Source of the DNA: Erwinia oleae
GTDB taxonomy: Bacteria > Pseudomonadota > Gammaproteobacteria > Enterobacterales > Enterobacteriaceae
Reading direction: 5' to 3'
Length of the DNA: 64,000 nt
NCBI RefSeq assembly: GCF_000770305.1
Contig: NZ_JNVB01000003.1
Span: forward strand, 1-64,000
Part shown: one piece after another, positions 17,595 through 27,357 of the stretch
How positions within the stretch are numbered: the stretch's first letter is position 1
Layout of the letters: the number at the start of each line of letters is the position of its first letter
Made by a program: the position numbers and the translations under genes
Notes under the pieces: model-generated
The model's input: the letters and a program-made list of their open reading frames with translations, nothing else
Told to the model about the DNA's origin: nothing
Databases searched by the model: none

Positions 17595-19340
17595 CTACTG
17601 CTTTTTTAATGCCTGGCTCAGCGCCCAAAATTCGCGGCGCTCTTCGGCATTCAACACATGCGTGCGATCACGCGCAATCAGCTCTTCCAGCCTGCGCTCC
17701 AGCGCGGTGTCATACATACTGGCCAGCGAATCTTTAAACATGGTTTCCACTTCATCATCTACGATCATGTGGTTCCAGGTGGCCAGGGTTTCAAGGTGCT
17801 GGCTAAATTTTGTTCCACGATACAATTCTAGTAGCTGTCCGGTGGTCAGGCCAGGATGCTCTACGCAAGTGCTCACTAACTCTACAAACAGAGCGAAGCC
17901 GGGAAGCTCGGAACTCTCCAGTCCGGCCAGAGAGGGAACCAGGGTCGCCAGCTTCGGATTTTGCACCAGCAGTCCAATCAGTATACGCATGGTTGTGCGT
18001 TTTAGCTGAGGCGGCTGAACCCGTTTCGCTTTTTCAGACTGCTGCGGCAGTAGTTTCTCCAGCTGAACGTGGTCGGGAATGCCCAGTTTGTCGCCTAAAA
18101 CCTGACGAAGGTAAATGCGTAATGTTTCGCCCGGCACCTGACTTATCAGTGGCAATGCCAGCGTGGTCAACTGCGCACGGCCGTCCGGCGTACTTAAGTC
18201 TACCTGCGGCAAAAGCGTGTCGTAGAGAAACGCGGAGAGCGGCATCGCCTTTTCCATCCGCGCTTCAAAAGTTTCCTTACCTTCTTTTCGCACCAGCGTG
18301 TCCGGGTCTTCGCCGTCCGGCAGGAACATAAAGCGTAGCTGACGACCATCATTCATGTAAGGTAATGCGGTTTCCAGCGCGCGCCAGGCGGCTTCTCGTC
18401 CTGCTCTGTCGCCGTCATAACAACATATAACGTTATCGGTCGAGCGAAAAAGAAGTTGAATATGCTCAGGCGTAGTGGAGGTACCGAGCGATGCAACCGC
18501 ATAATCGATACCAAACTGCGCCAGCGCGACCACGTCCATATACCCTTCGACGACTAACAGCTTCGGAGGTTCGGGGTGCTTTTTCTGCGCTTCGTAAAGG
18601 CCGTAAAGCTGACGGCCCTTGTGAAAAATATCGGTTTCCGGCGAGTTCAGGTATTTTGGCACTGCATCGCCAAGTACGCGCCCGCCAAATCCAATTACCC
18701 GCCCGCGCTTATCATGAATCGGAAACATCACCCGTTCACGGAAACGATCGTAGCTGCGGCCCTGCTCATTGGTGACCAGCATGCCCGCGTCAATCAGCGA
18801 CTGGCGATCTTCTGGATTACTGCCAAAGCGCTTCAGGGCGTTATCCCAACCGGCAGGCGCAAAGCCGATGGAAAAATGCTGAATAACCTCTTTACTCAGG
18901 CCGCGCTGCGCAAGGTAATCGCGCGCGCCGGCGGCCTGGCTCTGCGTCAGGGCCTGCTGATAAAACTCGCTCAGGCCGGTCATTAACTGATAAAGGCTCT
19001 GCCGCTGATGCCGCTCAAGCTGGCTGGGGCCGCTGCCGCTTTCGTAGGGAATTTCCAGCCCGTGCAGCGTCGCCAGTTCTTCAATGCTTTCCACGAACTC
19101 AAGACGATCGTAGTTCATCAGGAAATCGACAGCGTTGCCGTGTGCGCCGCAGCCAAAGCAGTGATAAAACTGTTTTTCGCCGTTAACGGTGAAAGAGGGC
19201 GTTTTTTCATTATGGAAAGGACAGCAGGCGTGATAATTTTTGCCCTGCTTTTTGAGCTTCACGCGGGCATCGATAAGATCCACGATGTCCGTGCGCGCCA
19301 GCAGGTCGTTGATAAATACACGCGGAATGCGTCCAGCCAT
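17595..19340 (-). CDS. dnaG: DnaG, DNA primase
   Basis: 581 residues (E. coli 581). The N-terminal CHC2 zinc finger has CCPFHNEKTPSF and HCFGCGAHGN (about 40-66). The TOPRIM catalytic core contains LLVVEGYMDVV and CCYDGDRAG (about 260-315). The C-terminal DnaB-interacting domain spans about 435-581. It makes RNA primers for the replisome. An ERIC element ends six bases before the start codon, so the Shine-Dalgarno-like AAGGGG belongs to the repeat. Confidence 0.98.
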   Translation of the reverse strand: MAGRIPRVFINDLLARTDIVDLIDARVKLKKQGKNYHACCPFHNEKTPSFTVNGEKQFYHCFGCGAHGNAVDFLMNYDRLEFVESIEELATLHGLEIPYESGSGPSQLERHQRQSLYQLMTGLSEFYQQALTQSQAAGARDYLAQRGLSKEVIQHFSIGFAPAGWDNALKRFGSNPEDRQSLIDAGMLVTNEQGRSYDRFRERVMFPIHDKRGRVIGFGGRVLGDAVPKYLNSPETDIFHKGRQLYGLYEAQKKHPEPPKLLVVEGYMDVVALAQFGIDYAVASLGTSTTPEHIQLLFRSTDNVICCYDGDRAGREAAWRALETALPYMNDGRQLRFMFLPDGEDPDTLVRKEGKETFEARMEKAMPLSAFLYDTLLPQVDLSTPDGRAQLTTLALPLISQVPGETLRIYLRQVLGDKLGIPDHVQLEKLLPQQSEKAKRVQPPQLKRTTMRILIGLLVQNPKLATLVPSLAGLESSELPGFALFVELVSTCVEHPGLTTGQLLELYRGTKFSQHLETLATWNHMIVDDEVETMFKDSLASMYDTALERRLEELIARDRTHVLNAEERREFWALSQALKKQ

Positions 19341-19345
19341 AAATC

Positions 19346-19441
19346 CCCTTCATCTTTCAGCCTCTGGCTGCGTTGGCTGTCTTCGCTCACTCCCATCACT
19401 TACTGATGTAAGCTCAGGGAGACTCGCTCTGTTGCCGCCTT
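19346..19441 (-). repeat. ERIC (IRU) element, copy 1
   Basis: Read on the minus strand it contains TAAGTGATGGGAGTGAGCG and AGCCAACGCAGCC, and it ends TGAAAGATGAAGGG, as in the ERIC consensus. The 96-bp shared part is repeated at 19474 with one mismatch. The complete ERIC unit probably extends to about 19470. Confidence 0.8.
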
Positions 19442-19473
19442 GCCAGCAACTGAAATCTTTCGGGGATTGGTTA

Positions 19474-19569
19474 CCCTTCATCTTTCAGCCTCTGGCTGCG
19501 TTGGCTGTCTTCGCTCACTCCCATCACTTACTGATGTAAGTTCAGGGAGACTCGCTCTGTTGCCGCCTT
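19474..19569 (-). repeat. ERIC (IRU) element, copy 2
   Basis: This is the second, same-orientation copy of the 96-bp ERIC core, differing at one base (AGTTCAGGG against AGCTCAGGG). It lies in the rpsU-dnaG transcribed spacer, 32 bp from copy 1. Confidence 0.8.
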
Positions 19570-19600
19570 AACGTTAGTTCAGGGCCATAAACGGCAACAA

Positions 19601-19628
19601 GCCGCGCATTCCTTTCGGAAAGCACGGC
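19601..19628 (-). terminator. Attenuator-like hairpin after rpsU
   Basis: The minus strand reads GCCGTGCTTTCC GAAA GGAATGCGCGGC, a long stem with mismatches and no strong T-run. It lies where E. coli has the partial terminator that lowers dnaG expression relative to rpsU. Confidence 0.5.
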
Positions 19629-19678
19629 CTTCATAACTACTTACTTGTCTGTGAGAGGTGAGGGCAAACCCTCAACTA

Positions 19679-19948
<270 letters not shown>

Positions 19949-20191
19949 TCAAAATGGTGCGGAATCTTACTCCAACACAGGCTGCGTTGTAAAGCACCAT
20001 AGCATTAACTTACCAACAGTGCGCCCGTGCCGCTGCCGGTATTTTCAGGGCGCTTATTATATACGCTCACCTGAACGGAAGCGAAATACTTTTCCTTTTT
20101 GATCGGCCCGATGGCCCGACGCATGCTGAAAATTGCCGCGCCACGGGCTCTTCGTGGTACACTGCGCGCCGCCAGAATGAGGGTAAACGTC

Positions 20192-21208
20192 ATGCGAGTG
20201 CTTGGAATCGAAACATCCTGCGATGAAACCGGGATCGCCATCTACGATGATGCGGCCGGGCTTCTCGCCAACCAGCTTTACAGTCAGGTAAAGCTGCATG
20301 CCGACTACGGCGGCGTGGTGCCGGAGCTGGCATCGCGCGACCACGTGCGGAAAACCGTGCCGCTGATTCAGGCCGCGTTGAAAGAGGCGGGGCTGAGGGC
20401 GAAAGAGATTGACGCGGTCGCGTATACCGCCGGGCCTGGCCTGGTTGGCGCGCTGCTGGTTGGCGCTACGGTTGGCCGGGCGCTGGCCTTCGCCTGGAAC
20501 GTTCCGGCGGTTCCGGTGCATCATATGGAAGGGCACCTGCTGGCGCCGATGCTGGAAGAGACGCCGCCCGACTTTCCCTTCGTGGCACTGCTGGTTTCCG
20601 GCGGTCATACCCAGCTTATCAGCGTGACCGGCATCGGTGAGTACAGCCTGCTGGGTGAATCCATCGACGACGCGGCTGGCGAAGCGTTCGACAAAACCGC
20701 CAAGCTGCTGGGCCTGGATTACCCGGGCGGTCCGTTACTGTCGAAAATGGCGCAGAAAGGCGTTGAAAAGCGGTTTATTTTCCCGCGCCCGATGACCGAT
20801 CGACCGGGGCTGGATTTCAGTTTTTCCGGGTTAAAAACCTTCGCGGCAAACACCATTCGCAATAATAATGACGATGAGCAAACGCGCGCTGACATCGCCC
20901 GCGCCTTTGAGGATGCGGTCGTTGACACGCTGGCCATCAAATGTAAGCGTGCGCTGGAGCAAACGGGCTTTCAACGTCTGGTGATTGCGGGCGGCGTCAG
21001 CGCCAATCGCACGCTGCGGGAGAAAATGGCGAAAGTGATGAAAGCACGCGGTGGCGAAGCGTTTTATGCGCGTCCTGAATTTTGTACCGATAACGGCGCG
21101 ATGATTGCCTGTGCAGGCATGGTGCGTTTGAAAGGCGGAACGCGTGGCGAACTGAGCATTACCGTTCGTCCGCGTTGGCCGCTGGCTGAGTTACCTGCGT
21201 TAAAATAG
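20192..21208 (+). CDS. tsaD: TsaD, tRNA t6A threonylcarbamoyltransferase
   Basis: 338 residues from the ATG at 20192 ([14 protein letters not shown]), preceded by GAGGG. The open frame reaches back to 20099 without homology, so the shorter start is used. The Kae1/Qri7 family is shown by the metal-binding HHMEGH near residue 111, [25 protein letters not shown] and [11 protein letters not shown]. With TsaB and TsaE it transfers threonylcarbamoyl to A37 of ANN-decoding tRNAs. It is essential in most bacteria. Confidence 0.97.
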   Translation: MRVLGIETSCDETGIAIYDDAAGLLANQLYSQVKLHADYGGVVPELASRDHVRKTVPLIQAALKEAGLRAKEIDAVAYTAGPGLVGALLVGATVGRALAFAWNVPAVPVHHMEGHLLAPMLEETPPDFPFVALLVSGGHTQLISVTGIGEYSLLGESIDDAAGEAFDKTAKLLGLDYPGGPLLSKMAQKGVEKRFIFPRPMTDRPGLDFSFSGLKTFAANTIRNNNDDEQTRADIARAFEDAVVDTLAIKCKRALEQTGFQRLVIAGGVSANRTLREKMAKVMKARGGEAFYARPEFCTDNGAMIACAGMVRLKGGTRGELSITVRPRWPLAELPALK

Positions 21209-21214
21209 GCGATC

Positions 21215-21249
21215 ACGGGCTTAGGTATGTTTACTCAGCATAAGCCCGT
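21215..21249. terminator. Hairpin between tsaD and the microcin-like gene
   Basis: ACGGGCTTA pairs with TAAGCCCGT across a 17-base loop in the convergent gap. There is no T-run on either side, so it is a weak terminator candidate. Confidence 0.4.
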
Positions 21250-21257
21250 TCACCCGC

Positions 21258-21557
21258 TTAGTTGCCCATCAATTTATTCAGCAAACCACCAATCAGAGGA
21301 ATGCCGCCGATCATATTTTCAGCGATACCGCCCAGGCTGCCGCCCAACGCATTGCCGAGATCTTTTCCTATATCGGGGAAAAACTCATAGATATTAATAG
21401 TTCCAATGAGCGGCAGATCAAAATTTAACCCACCTGATACGTTGACGGCCAGCCCATATATACCATCGCCAATTGCCCCACCGACATTAGCGCAGATGTT
21501 CTGGATAAAACCGCTTCCGCTAACCATTTGTACTTGCTCGATATTTAATTCTTTCAT
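21258..21557 (-). CDS. Microcin-like peptide with double-glycine-type leader
   Basis: 99 residues with AAGGAAAGAG just upstream of the ATG. The first 15 residues, MKELNIEQVQMVSGS, follow the class II microcin leader pattern M(R/K)-x-L/I-x-x-x-x-(L/V/I)-x-x-V/I-S-G-(G/A/S), as in colicin V. Cleavage after residue 15 would leave about 84 residues starting GFIQNICANVGG. The rest is rich in Gly, Ile and Leu with GxxxG-like steps (GGSLGGIAENMIGG) and no strong charge, as in pore-forming peptides. No exporter or immunity gene is adjacent. It lies alone between the core genes tsaD and plsY, so it is an accessory insertion. The function is inferred. Confidence 0.65.
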   Translation of the reverse strand: MKELNIEQVQMVSGSGFIQNICANVGGAIGDGIYGLAVNVSGGLNFDLPLIGTINIYEFFPDIGKDLGNALGGSLGGIAENMIGGIPLIGGLLNKLMGN

Positions 21558-21680
21558 CTCTCTTTCCTTGTGATTGTTGCAATAGTGCAGAGGTGGACAT
21601 CACGTGTCCAAAAAGAATTCTATGCTTTTCCTTAATGATCAACTATCGCAATTCATTGATATATTTGCATTATCGTAATA

Positions 21681-22274
21681 TTACTTTTTTCTCTTCCAGA
21701 TCTTATTTTCCTGACCGCGCCACAGGCGCTGAATATTATCGTGATGACGCAGTAAAACCAGGCAAGAAAGCATGGCGACGGGGAAGGTAAACTGCGGCTT
21801 AAACCACCAGACGTAAAAAGGCGCGATCAGCGCGCTGATAATGGCGCCCAGCGACGAGTAGCCGCTCAGCAATACCGTCAGCAGCCAGGTGCCGGTCATC
21901 AGACCGGTCAAATCCCAGCCAATGGGCGCGATGGCACCAAAGGCGGTGGCGACGCCTTTGCCGCCTTTGAAGTTGAAGAAGATCGGGTAAATATGACCCA
22001 GGCATGCCGCAATGGCTGTCAGGCCGAGGTAAAGAGGCGAAACGCCGTAATGCCATGCCAGCCAGACCGGCAACATCCCTTTCAGTACGTCGAAAATCAG
22101 TACTGAAACTGCCGGAATTTTGCCGCCAATGCGCAGCACATTCGTCGTGCCGGGATTGCCGGAGCCGTGAAGGCGGGGATCGGGTAATCTGAACAGCCGA
22201 CAAACCAGAATTGCGCTGGAAACAGAGCCGCAGAGATAGGCGAAAACGATCATTGCAAGCGCGAATACGCTCAT
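21681..22274 (-). CDS. plsY: PlsY, acyl-phosphate:glycerol-3-phosphate acyltransferase
   Basis: 197 residues with five or so membrane segments. The three PlsY motifs are present: [12 protein letters not shown] (about 37-48), [15 protein letters not shown] (about 98-112) and a C-terminal loop [13 protein letters not shown]. The inner-membrane enzyme transfers acyl from acyl-phosphate to the sn-1 position of glycerol-3-phosphate, starting phospholipid synthesis. It is divergent from folB, as in E. coli. Confidence 0.96.
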   Translation of the reverse strand: MSVFALAMIVFAYLCGSVSSAILVCRLFRLPDPRLHGSGNPGTTNVLRIGGKIPAVSVLIFDVLKGMLPVWLAWHYGVSPLYLGLTAIAACLGHIYPIFFNFKGGKGVATAFGAIAPIGWDLTGLMTGTWLLTVLLSGYSSLGAIISALIAPFYVWWFKPQFTFPVAMLSCLVLLRHHDNIQRLWRGQENKIWKRKK

Positions 22275-22381
22275 AACTCCACTCCGTCCTGTAGGGGTCG
22301 TTTTATTCTCTTCATCCGTGGATAATACGCATAAACCGCCGGAAGTGGTATCCGGCAGCCTTAAAAACAGAGACGGTTATC

Positions 22382-22741
22382 ATGGATATTGTATTTATCG
22401 AGCAGCTTTCAGTGATCACGACTATCGGCGTTTGGGAGTGGGAACAAACTATTCAGCAGAAGCTGGTGTTCGATGTCGAAATGGCCTGGGACAACCGTAA
22501 AGCTGCCGCCAGCGACGACGTGAATGACTGCCTGAGCTACGCTGACGTTTCCGAAGCCATCATCGCGCATGTGGCAGGCGGCAGATTCGCACTGGTGGAG
22601 CGGGTGGCCGAAGAGGTGGCGACGCTGCTGCTAAATCGATTCCCTACGCCCTGGGTGCGTATCAAAGTGTGCAAACCCGGTGCGGTGGCGCAGGCACAGC
22701 AGGTGGGTGTCATCATTGAGCGCGGGACTAATCCGAAATAA
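22382..22741 (+). CDS. folB: FolB, dihydroneopterin aldolase
   Basis: 119 residues, the usual length. It starts MDIVFIEQLSVITTIGVWEWE; the conserved Glu region and the C-terminal (V/I)KVCKPGAV segment near residue 98 are visible. It cleaves 7,8-dihydroneopterin to 6-hydroxymethyl-dihydropterin in folate synthesis and acts as a tetrameric tunnel-fold enzyme. It is followed by an intrinsic terminator. Confidence 0.95.
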   Translation: MDIVFIEQLSVITTIGVWEWEQTIQQKLVFDVEMAWDNRKAAASDDVNDCLSYADVSEAIIAHVAGGRFALVERVAEEVATLLLNRFPTPWVRIKVCKPGAVAQAQQVGVIIERGTNPK

Positions 22742-22822
22742 AACTATTGTGATTGCCATCACGATGAAACCAAACCACATTATTGTCTGTCATAGGCTTG
22801 CTGTTTTGCGCGAGCACTATTT

Positions 22823-22850
22823 GGCGGTAGCGTTGAGCCACCGCCTTTTT
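22823..22850 (+). terminator. Intrinsic terminator after folB
   Basis: GGCGGT pairs with ACCGCC, with an inner GC/GC pair and a GTTGA loop, followed directly by TTTTT. It ends 31 bases before the uppP start. Confidence 0.75.
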
Positions 22851-22881
22851 AATGTTTTTGATACGGATAGAGGTAGAATTG

Positions 22882-23700
22882 ATGGCAGATATTCATCAGC
22901 TTTGGGTGGCGGCGATCCTTGGCATTGTTGAGGGCCTGACGGAGTTTCTTCCCGTCTCCTCCACCGGGCATATGATCATTGTCGGTCATCTGTTGGGGTT
23001 TGAGGGCGATACGGCTGAAACGTTTGAGGTCGTTATCCAGTTAGGCTCGATACTGGCCGTTGTGGTGATGTTCTGGCGCCGTTTGTTCGGTTTGATCGGC
23101 ATCCATTTTGGTAAGGTGCCGCACGAAGGCACGGGAAAAGGCCATCTTTCCCTGATCCATATCCTGCTCGGTATGATCCCGGCGGTGGTAACAGGGCTGA
23201 TTTTCCACGATGCCATCAAAACGTTGTTTAACCCTATTAATGTAATGTACGCGCTGGTCGTGGGCGGTGTCCTGCTGCTGGCGGCGGAGTACCTGAAACC
23301 TAAACAGCCAAAAGCGGTGGGCATTGACGATATGACCTATCGTCAGGCGTTTGTGATTGGCTGCTTCCAGTGTCTGGCGCTGTGGCCTGGTTTTTCCCGT
23401 TCGGGTGCAACCATCTCAGGCGGGATGCTGATGGGCGTGAGTCGCTACGCGGCCTCTGAGTTCTCATTTATTCTGGCCGTGCCGATGATGATGGGCGCCA
23501 CGGTACTCGATCTTTATAAAAGCATCGGCTTCCTGAAAATGGATGATTTGCCGATGTTTGCCGTGGGCTTCCTCACCGCCTTTGTGGTGGCGCTGATTGC
23601 CATTAAAGTATTCCTGCGTCTGATCCAGAACATCTCCTTTGTTCCTTTTGCCATCTACCGCTTTATTGTCGCGGCAGCAGTTTATATGGTCTTCATGTAA
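22882..23700 (+). CDS. uppP: UppP (BacA), undecaprenyl-diphosphate phosphatase
   Basis: 272 residues from the ATG at 22882 ([14 protein letters not shown]), preceded by AGAGGTAGAATTG. The open frame extends ten codons further without support. It is polytopic. Catalytic motifs are [15 protein letters not shown] (about 16-30) and [13 protein letters not shown] (about 170-182). It regenerates undecaprenyl phosphate on the periplasmic face for peptidoglycan and other glycan cycles, and overexpression gives bacitracin resistance. It converges with cca. Confidence 0.97.
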   Translation: MADIHQLWVAAILGIVEGLTEFLPVSSTGHMIIVGHLLGFEGDTAETFEVVIQLGSILAVVVMFWRRLFGLIGIHFGKVPHEGTGKGHLSLIHILLGMIPAVVTGLIFHDAIKTLFNPINVMYALVVGGVLLLAAEYLKPKQPKAVGIDDMTYRQAFVIGCFQCLALWPGFSRSGATISGGMLMGVSRYAASEFSFILAVPMMMGATVLDLYKSIGFLKMDDLPMFAVGFLTAFVVALIAIKVFLRLIQNISFVPFAIYRFIVAAAVYMVFM

Positions 23701-23710
23701 GCAAGATGAT

Positions 23711-23728
23711 GCGGGCCGTCAGGCCCGC
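23711..23728. terminator. Hairpin between uppP and cca
   Basis: GCGGGCC and GGCCCGC pair around GTCA in the short convergent gap. A GTTT follows on the plus strand, so it is a plausible terminator for both genes. Confidence 0.55.
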
Positions 23729-23730
23729 GT

Positions 23731-24954
23731 TTACGCCTGCTCTTTCCATTCGCTCAGCGCTGAAATACGTCTTCTGGTTAACTCTTCCCGCACTTCGCTG
23801 CCCTTAAAACCGGCCTCAACCACCGCTTTGGTGGAGACAGCGCGTGCTACAGCAAAGGCCTGGCGCAAATAGTCGCCCTGCGGATAGGGATTGTTTTCAA
23901 AGCCGGTGCGCCCGCGCGCGTCTGCTTCGCTGGTCAGCGCGATCTGCTCAATGCGCTGCGGCTTGCGCCAGGCGTCCACGCGATCAAACAGCGCCACCAG
24001 CGCCTCTGGCGTTTGTCGCTCAATGGTATGTACCACGTCATGAAATTCGGTCACCAGCAGCGCCAGGTCGCGAACAGCGTTGGGCACGCGCAGCCGTTGA
24101 CAGAGATTTTCTACCAGCGGTACGCCAGCCGGGCCATGACCGGGATGGCTCGGCCATTTCTCGCGCGGCGTCAGCGCCTTGCCAACGTCATGAAACAGCG
24201 TGGCGAAGCGGACGTCGGTCTCATCGCTGAGCTGCGCCACAATCGCAAGCGTCATCAACGTATGCACGCCGGTGTCAATTTCCGGGTGCCACTTCGCAGG
24301 TGCGGGAACGCCATAGAGGTTATCGAGTTCGGGAAACAGCACGGCCAGCGCGCCACAGTCTCGCAGCACCTGAAAATAGACCTGGGGAGAGGGCGTCTGC
24401 AATGCCTTTTCCGTCTCCTTCCACACACGCTCAGCCGTCAGCGCGCTCAGTTCGCCGCTGGCGGCCATCGACTGCATTAACGTCAGCGTTTCCGGCGCGA
24501 TGGTAAAATCGAGATGCGCAAAGCGTGCAGCAAAACGCGCCACGCGCAGCACGCGCAGCGGATCTTCGCTGAAGGCGTTGGAAACATGACGTAGCTGCCG
24601 CTGAGTAATATCCTGTCGGCCATAGTAGGGATCGTAAAAGCTGCCGCTTTCGTCCTGCGCGATGGCATTGATGGTCAGATCGCGACGCTGCAAATCCTGT
24701 TCGAGAGTGACGTCTGGCGCAGCGTAGCAGCTAAAGCCGGTATAGCCGGTGCCGTTTTTGCGCTCCGTTCTGGCCAGCGCATACTCTTCATGCGTTTTCG
24801 GGTGGAGAAACACCGGGAAATCGCGACCAACCTGCGCATAGCCTTTATCCAGCATCTCCTGCGGCGAGGCCCCGACCACCACCCAATCTTTATCTGTGAC
24901 CGGCAGGTCGAGCAGCGCGTCACGTACTGCCCCTCCGACAAGGTAAGTCTTCAC
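23731..24954 (-). CDS. cca: Cca, CCA-adding tRNA nucleotidyltransferase
   Basis: 407 residues from a GTG at 24954, giving [15 protein letters not shown], which aligns with the E. coli start. AGGAGCTGTGTTA lies just upstream. The nucleotidyltransferase head has GGAVRD, the metal site DKDWVVVG and [10 protein letters not shown]. The C-terminal HD domain keeps FHDVGK near residue 265 and adds phosphodiesterase/phosphatase activity. The enzyme builds and repairs the CCA end of tRNAs. A longer open frame to 24990 lacks homology. Confidence 0.96.
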   Translation of the reverse strand: MKTYLVGGAVRDALLDLPVTDKDWVVVGASPQEMLDKGYAQVGRDFPVFLHPKTHEEYALARTERKNGTGYTGFSCYAAPDVTLEQDLQRRDLTINAIAQDESGSFYDPYYGRQDITQRQLRHVSNAFSEDPLRVLRVARFAARFAHLDFTIAPETLTLMQSMAASGELSALTAERVWKETEKALQTPSPQVYFQVLRDCGALAVLFPELDNLYGVPAPAKWHPEIDTGVHTLMTLAIVAQLSDETDVRFATLFHDVGKALTPREKWPSHPGHGPAGVPLVENLCQRLRVPNAVRDLALLVTEFHDVVHTIERQTPEALVALFDRVDAWRKPQRIEQIALTSEADARGRTGFENNPYPQGDYLRQAFAVARAVSTKAVVEAGFKGSEVREELTRRRISALSEWKEQA

Positions 24955-25049
24955 TAACACAGCTCCTGAATCCGTCATTTCAATCAGCATACGCGATGTT
25001 AGCGGCAGGCCCCAAATTTACCAGGAAAATCCCCTGCGCGCGCCACGAC

Positions 25050-25073
25050 AAAAAGGGCATCAACGGATGCCCT
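25050..25073 (-). terminator. Intrinsic terminator after ygiM
   Basis: On the minus strand GGGCATC CGTT GATGCCC is followed by TTTTT, 19 bases past the ygiM stop. Confidence 0.75.
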
Positions 25074-25091
25074 GCGAAAGAGTGATAAAAC

Positions 25092-25712
25092 TCAGTTCAT
25101 CCAGCGATCTTTCTTCTTCCTGCTGGGGATCATGTGCGGCAGCAGCAGGCCCAGCAGCAGGCCGACGCCAGCAACGCCGCCGCCGTACATAAACCACTGC
25201 ATGATAATCGCGCGCTGCTTGTCATCAAGCTGCACGTTGGCCGCGTTAACTTTTTTCTGCGCGACCACCAACTCGTTTTTCAGCTTCTGGTTTTCATCTT
25301 TTAACTGATTAATTGCGCCGTCGCTGCCTGCCACTTTTTTCTGCATCTCTGCGGTGCGCTGATTCCAGCTGCCGTCAATATTCGTCAGCTTGTCGGTCAG
25401 TTCTTTAACCTGTTTTTCCAGTTCCGGCACGCGCGTACGCAGGCTGGGTTGCTCGCTGAGCTGCGCCAGCGGGATCCAGGTGGTTCGTCCGGTTTGGTCA
25501 CGAATTTGCGCATAATTCGTGGCGCTGTTGGTTTGCAGCAGCGTCACTTCTTCACCGGCGTTCAGCGTGCCGACCAGGCGATAATCATTGCTGGGGCCAC
25601 TGCGCACCCAGGTGGAGAGCTCATCGGAGATATAGCGTTTTTCTTCAGCGTGAACGGAGGCAGCGACGCTAAACGTAAGTAAAGTAAGGCCAATAACGTG
25701 TCTTTTATTCAT
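25092..25712 (-). CDS. ygiM: YgiM, membrane-anchored SH3-domain protein
   Basis: 206 residues. A signal peptide (TLLTFSVAASVHAEE, cut near residue 23) is followed by a bacterial SH3 domain (about 26-90, YISDELSTWVRSGPSNDYRL). A coiled coil spans about 95-165. A C-terminal membrane helix (WFMYGGGVAGVGLLLGLLLP) ends in a basic cytoplasmic tail. The protein is therefore periplasmic and anchored at its C-terminus. Function is not well defined in E. coli; SH3b domains usually bind peptidoglycan peptides. It is divergent from ygiF and in the same place as in E. coli. Confidence 0.92.
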   Translation of the reverse strand: MNKRHVIGLTLLTFSVAASVHAEEKRYISDELSTWVRSGPSNDYRLVGTLNAGEEVTLLQTNSATNYAQIRDQTGRTTWIPLAQLSEQPSLRTRVPELEKQVKELTDKLTNIDGSWNQRTAEMQKKVAGSDGAINQLKDENQKLKNELVVAQKKVNAANVQLDDKQRAIIMQWFMYGGGVAGVGLLLGLLLPHMIPSRKKKDRWMN

Positions 25713-26012
25713 TCGATGTCTTTTTTATATCAGTCCTGGTTAAAAAAGTAATGGCACAGTCTGGAACCGCCCCGCACAAAGCTGAATGAGAACTATCCTG
25801 TTCTCATTTCTGGTCGGGCCGTTGCGCAAAAGAGGAAGAAAGCCGAGACAGCTGCGGTAATTCTGCATTACTCTTCACGCTATGAATGGCGGGTAGTGCA
25901 TCCCATCAGACGCTCTTTTATCGGTAGTTTTCCCCGAAAAAAGCAAAAAAGAGAACGCCACAACGCGCCAGAAACCCAAAAACCGTACCGGTAATCATTA
26001 AATCAAGAAGAT
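25713..26012. other. Divergent ygiM-ygiF intergenic region
   Basis: 300 bp without a plausible gene. The promoters of both divergent genes are expected here; I see no clear operator or riboswitch. Confidence 0.5.
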
Positions 26013-27317
26013 ATGACCATTGAGATTGAAATAAAGTTCATTGCAACCCCCGATGCGGCATCAGAATTGCCGACTCAGCTCACAGCGTGGCCTCACGAAC
26101 ACTCGGCTGCCGAAAAGCTGACCAATATCTATTACGAAACCAAAGATGCGCAACTGCGGCGCTGGGATATGGGCCTGCGTATTCGTGGCTTTGGCGACAG
26201 CTATGAAATGACGCTGAAAACGGCAGGGCAGAGCGTTGGCGGCCTGCATCAGCGGCAGGAATATAATATTCCGCTGACGCAGCCCGACCTGGCGATTGAA
26301 AAACTTCCGCAGACGGTCTGGCCTGCCGGAACGGATCTCTCCGCGCTTCAGGCACAGTTAACACCGCTGTTCAGCACCCATTTTCTGCGTGAAAAGTGGG
26401 TGGTTACTTACCGTGAAAGCGTGATTGAAGTCGCGTCTGACCGCGGTGAGGTTCGTTCCGGTGAGCTAACGGAAGCGATCAATGAAATCGAGCTTGAACT
26501 GAAATCAGGTCATCAAAAGGAACTGCTGGCATTTGCCGCCGAACTGGCCGGTATGGGCGGACTGCGTCTGGGCAGCCTGAGTAAAGCCGCGCGCGGCTAC
26601 GCGCTGGCGCAGGGAAATCCTGCACGCGAGCGGCGGCCCTTACCAATATTAAAAGCGAAACCAAAAGCGACCATCGAAGAAGGTATGCAGAGCGCGTTCG
26701 CACTGGGTCTGGCACAGTGGCAATATCATGAGGAGCTCTGGCTGAGCGGTAATCACGACGCGTTACAGGAAATACGCCAGGCGCTGGAGACGCTTCGTCA
26801 GGCATTCACACTCTTCGGTTCACTGGTGCCGCGTAAGGCGAGCAGCGATCTACGCCAGCGGCTGGCCGTGCTGGAAGAGACGCTGAAAGCAGACGATCTG
26901 CATGCGGAAACACTCTGCTTTGCAGCAGACTCTCTACTGGCCCAGTTAGCACTTACCAACTGGATAGCCACGCAGGGATGGCGGGACTTTGTCAGCGCCG
27001 AAGCGGATGTCAAACTTCAGGCTTCATTTAAGCGCTTCAGCGATATCATGTTAGGCCGCATTGCCGCCGATCTCAAAAGCACGTTTGATAAAATTCGTCA
27101 CATCAATGAGTATCAGGACAAGCTGCCGCGACTGAATCATCAGCTACTGGCGGTGCGGCTTCTGGCGGGGGCGTATGAACCATCGGCGGTCTATAGCTGG
27201 CTTAGCGGCTGGGAGCGGCTTGCGTTGGCGATTGAAACTCACGATCGTAGCTGGCTTGAGAACGCAGGTCATGACGTACTGAGAACGCCTGCTTTCTGGA
27301 AAAATGGCAGCCTCTGA
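26013..27317 (+). CDS. ygiF: YgiF, inorganic triphosphatase (CYTH-CHAD)
   Basis: 434 residues (E. coli 433). The N-terminal CYTH domain starts MTIEIEIKFIA, whose ExExK signature binds metal and triphosphate; NEIELELKSG continues the tunnel. The C-terminal CHAD domain (about 220-430) is helical, rich in Arg and His, and thought to bind polyphosphate. It hydrolyses tripolyphosphate to phosphate and pyrophosphate. It lies 40 bp upstream of glnE on the same strand, a conserved pair. Confidence 0.95.
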   Translation: MTIEIEIKFIATPDAASELPTQLTAWPHEHSAAEKLTNIYYETKDAQLRRWDMGLRIRGFGDSYEMTLKTAGQSVGGLHQRQEYNIPLTQPDLAIEKLPQTVWPAGTDLSALQAQLTPLFSTHFLREKWVVTYRESVIEVASDRGEVRSGELTEAINEIELELKSGHQKELLAFAAELAGMGGLRLGSLSKAARGYALAQGNPARERRPLPILKAKPKATIEEGMQSAFALGLAQWQYHEELWLSGNHDALQEIRQALETLRQAFTLFGSLVPRKASSDLRQRLAVLEETLKADDLHAETLCFAADSLLAQLALTNWIATQGWRDFVSAEADVKLQASFKRFSDIMLGRIAADLKSTFDKIRHINEYQDKLPRLNHQLLAVRLLAGAYEPSAVYSWLSGWERLALAIETHDRSWLENAGHDVLRTPAFWKNGSL

Positions 27318-27357
27318 CCACGCTGCCTGACGAACGCCATACATAAAGGGAGTATTT

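Noticed and set aside
20057-20608. 183-codon frame antisense to the start of tsaD
   Set aside because: It covers the conserved tsaD N-terminus on the opposite strand; no independent support.
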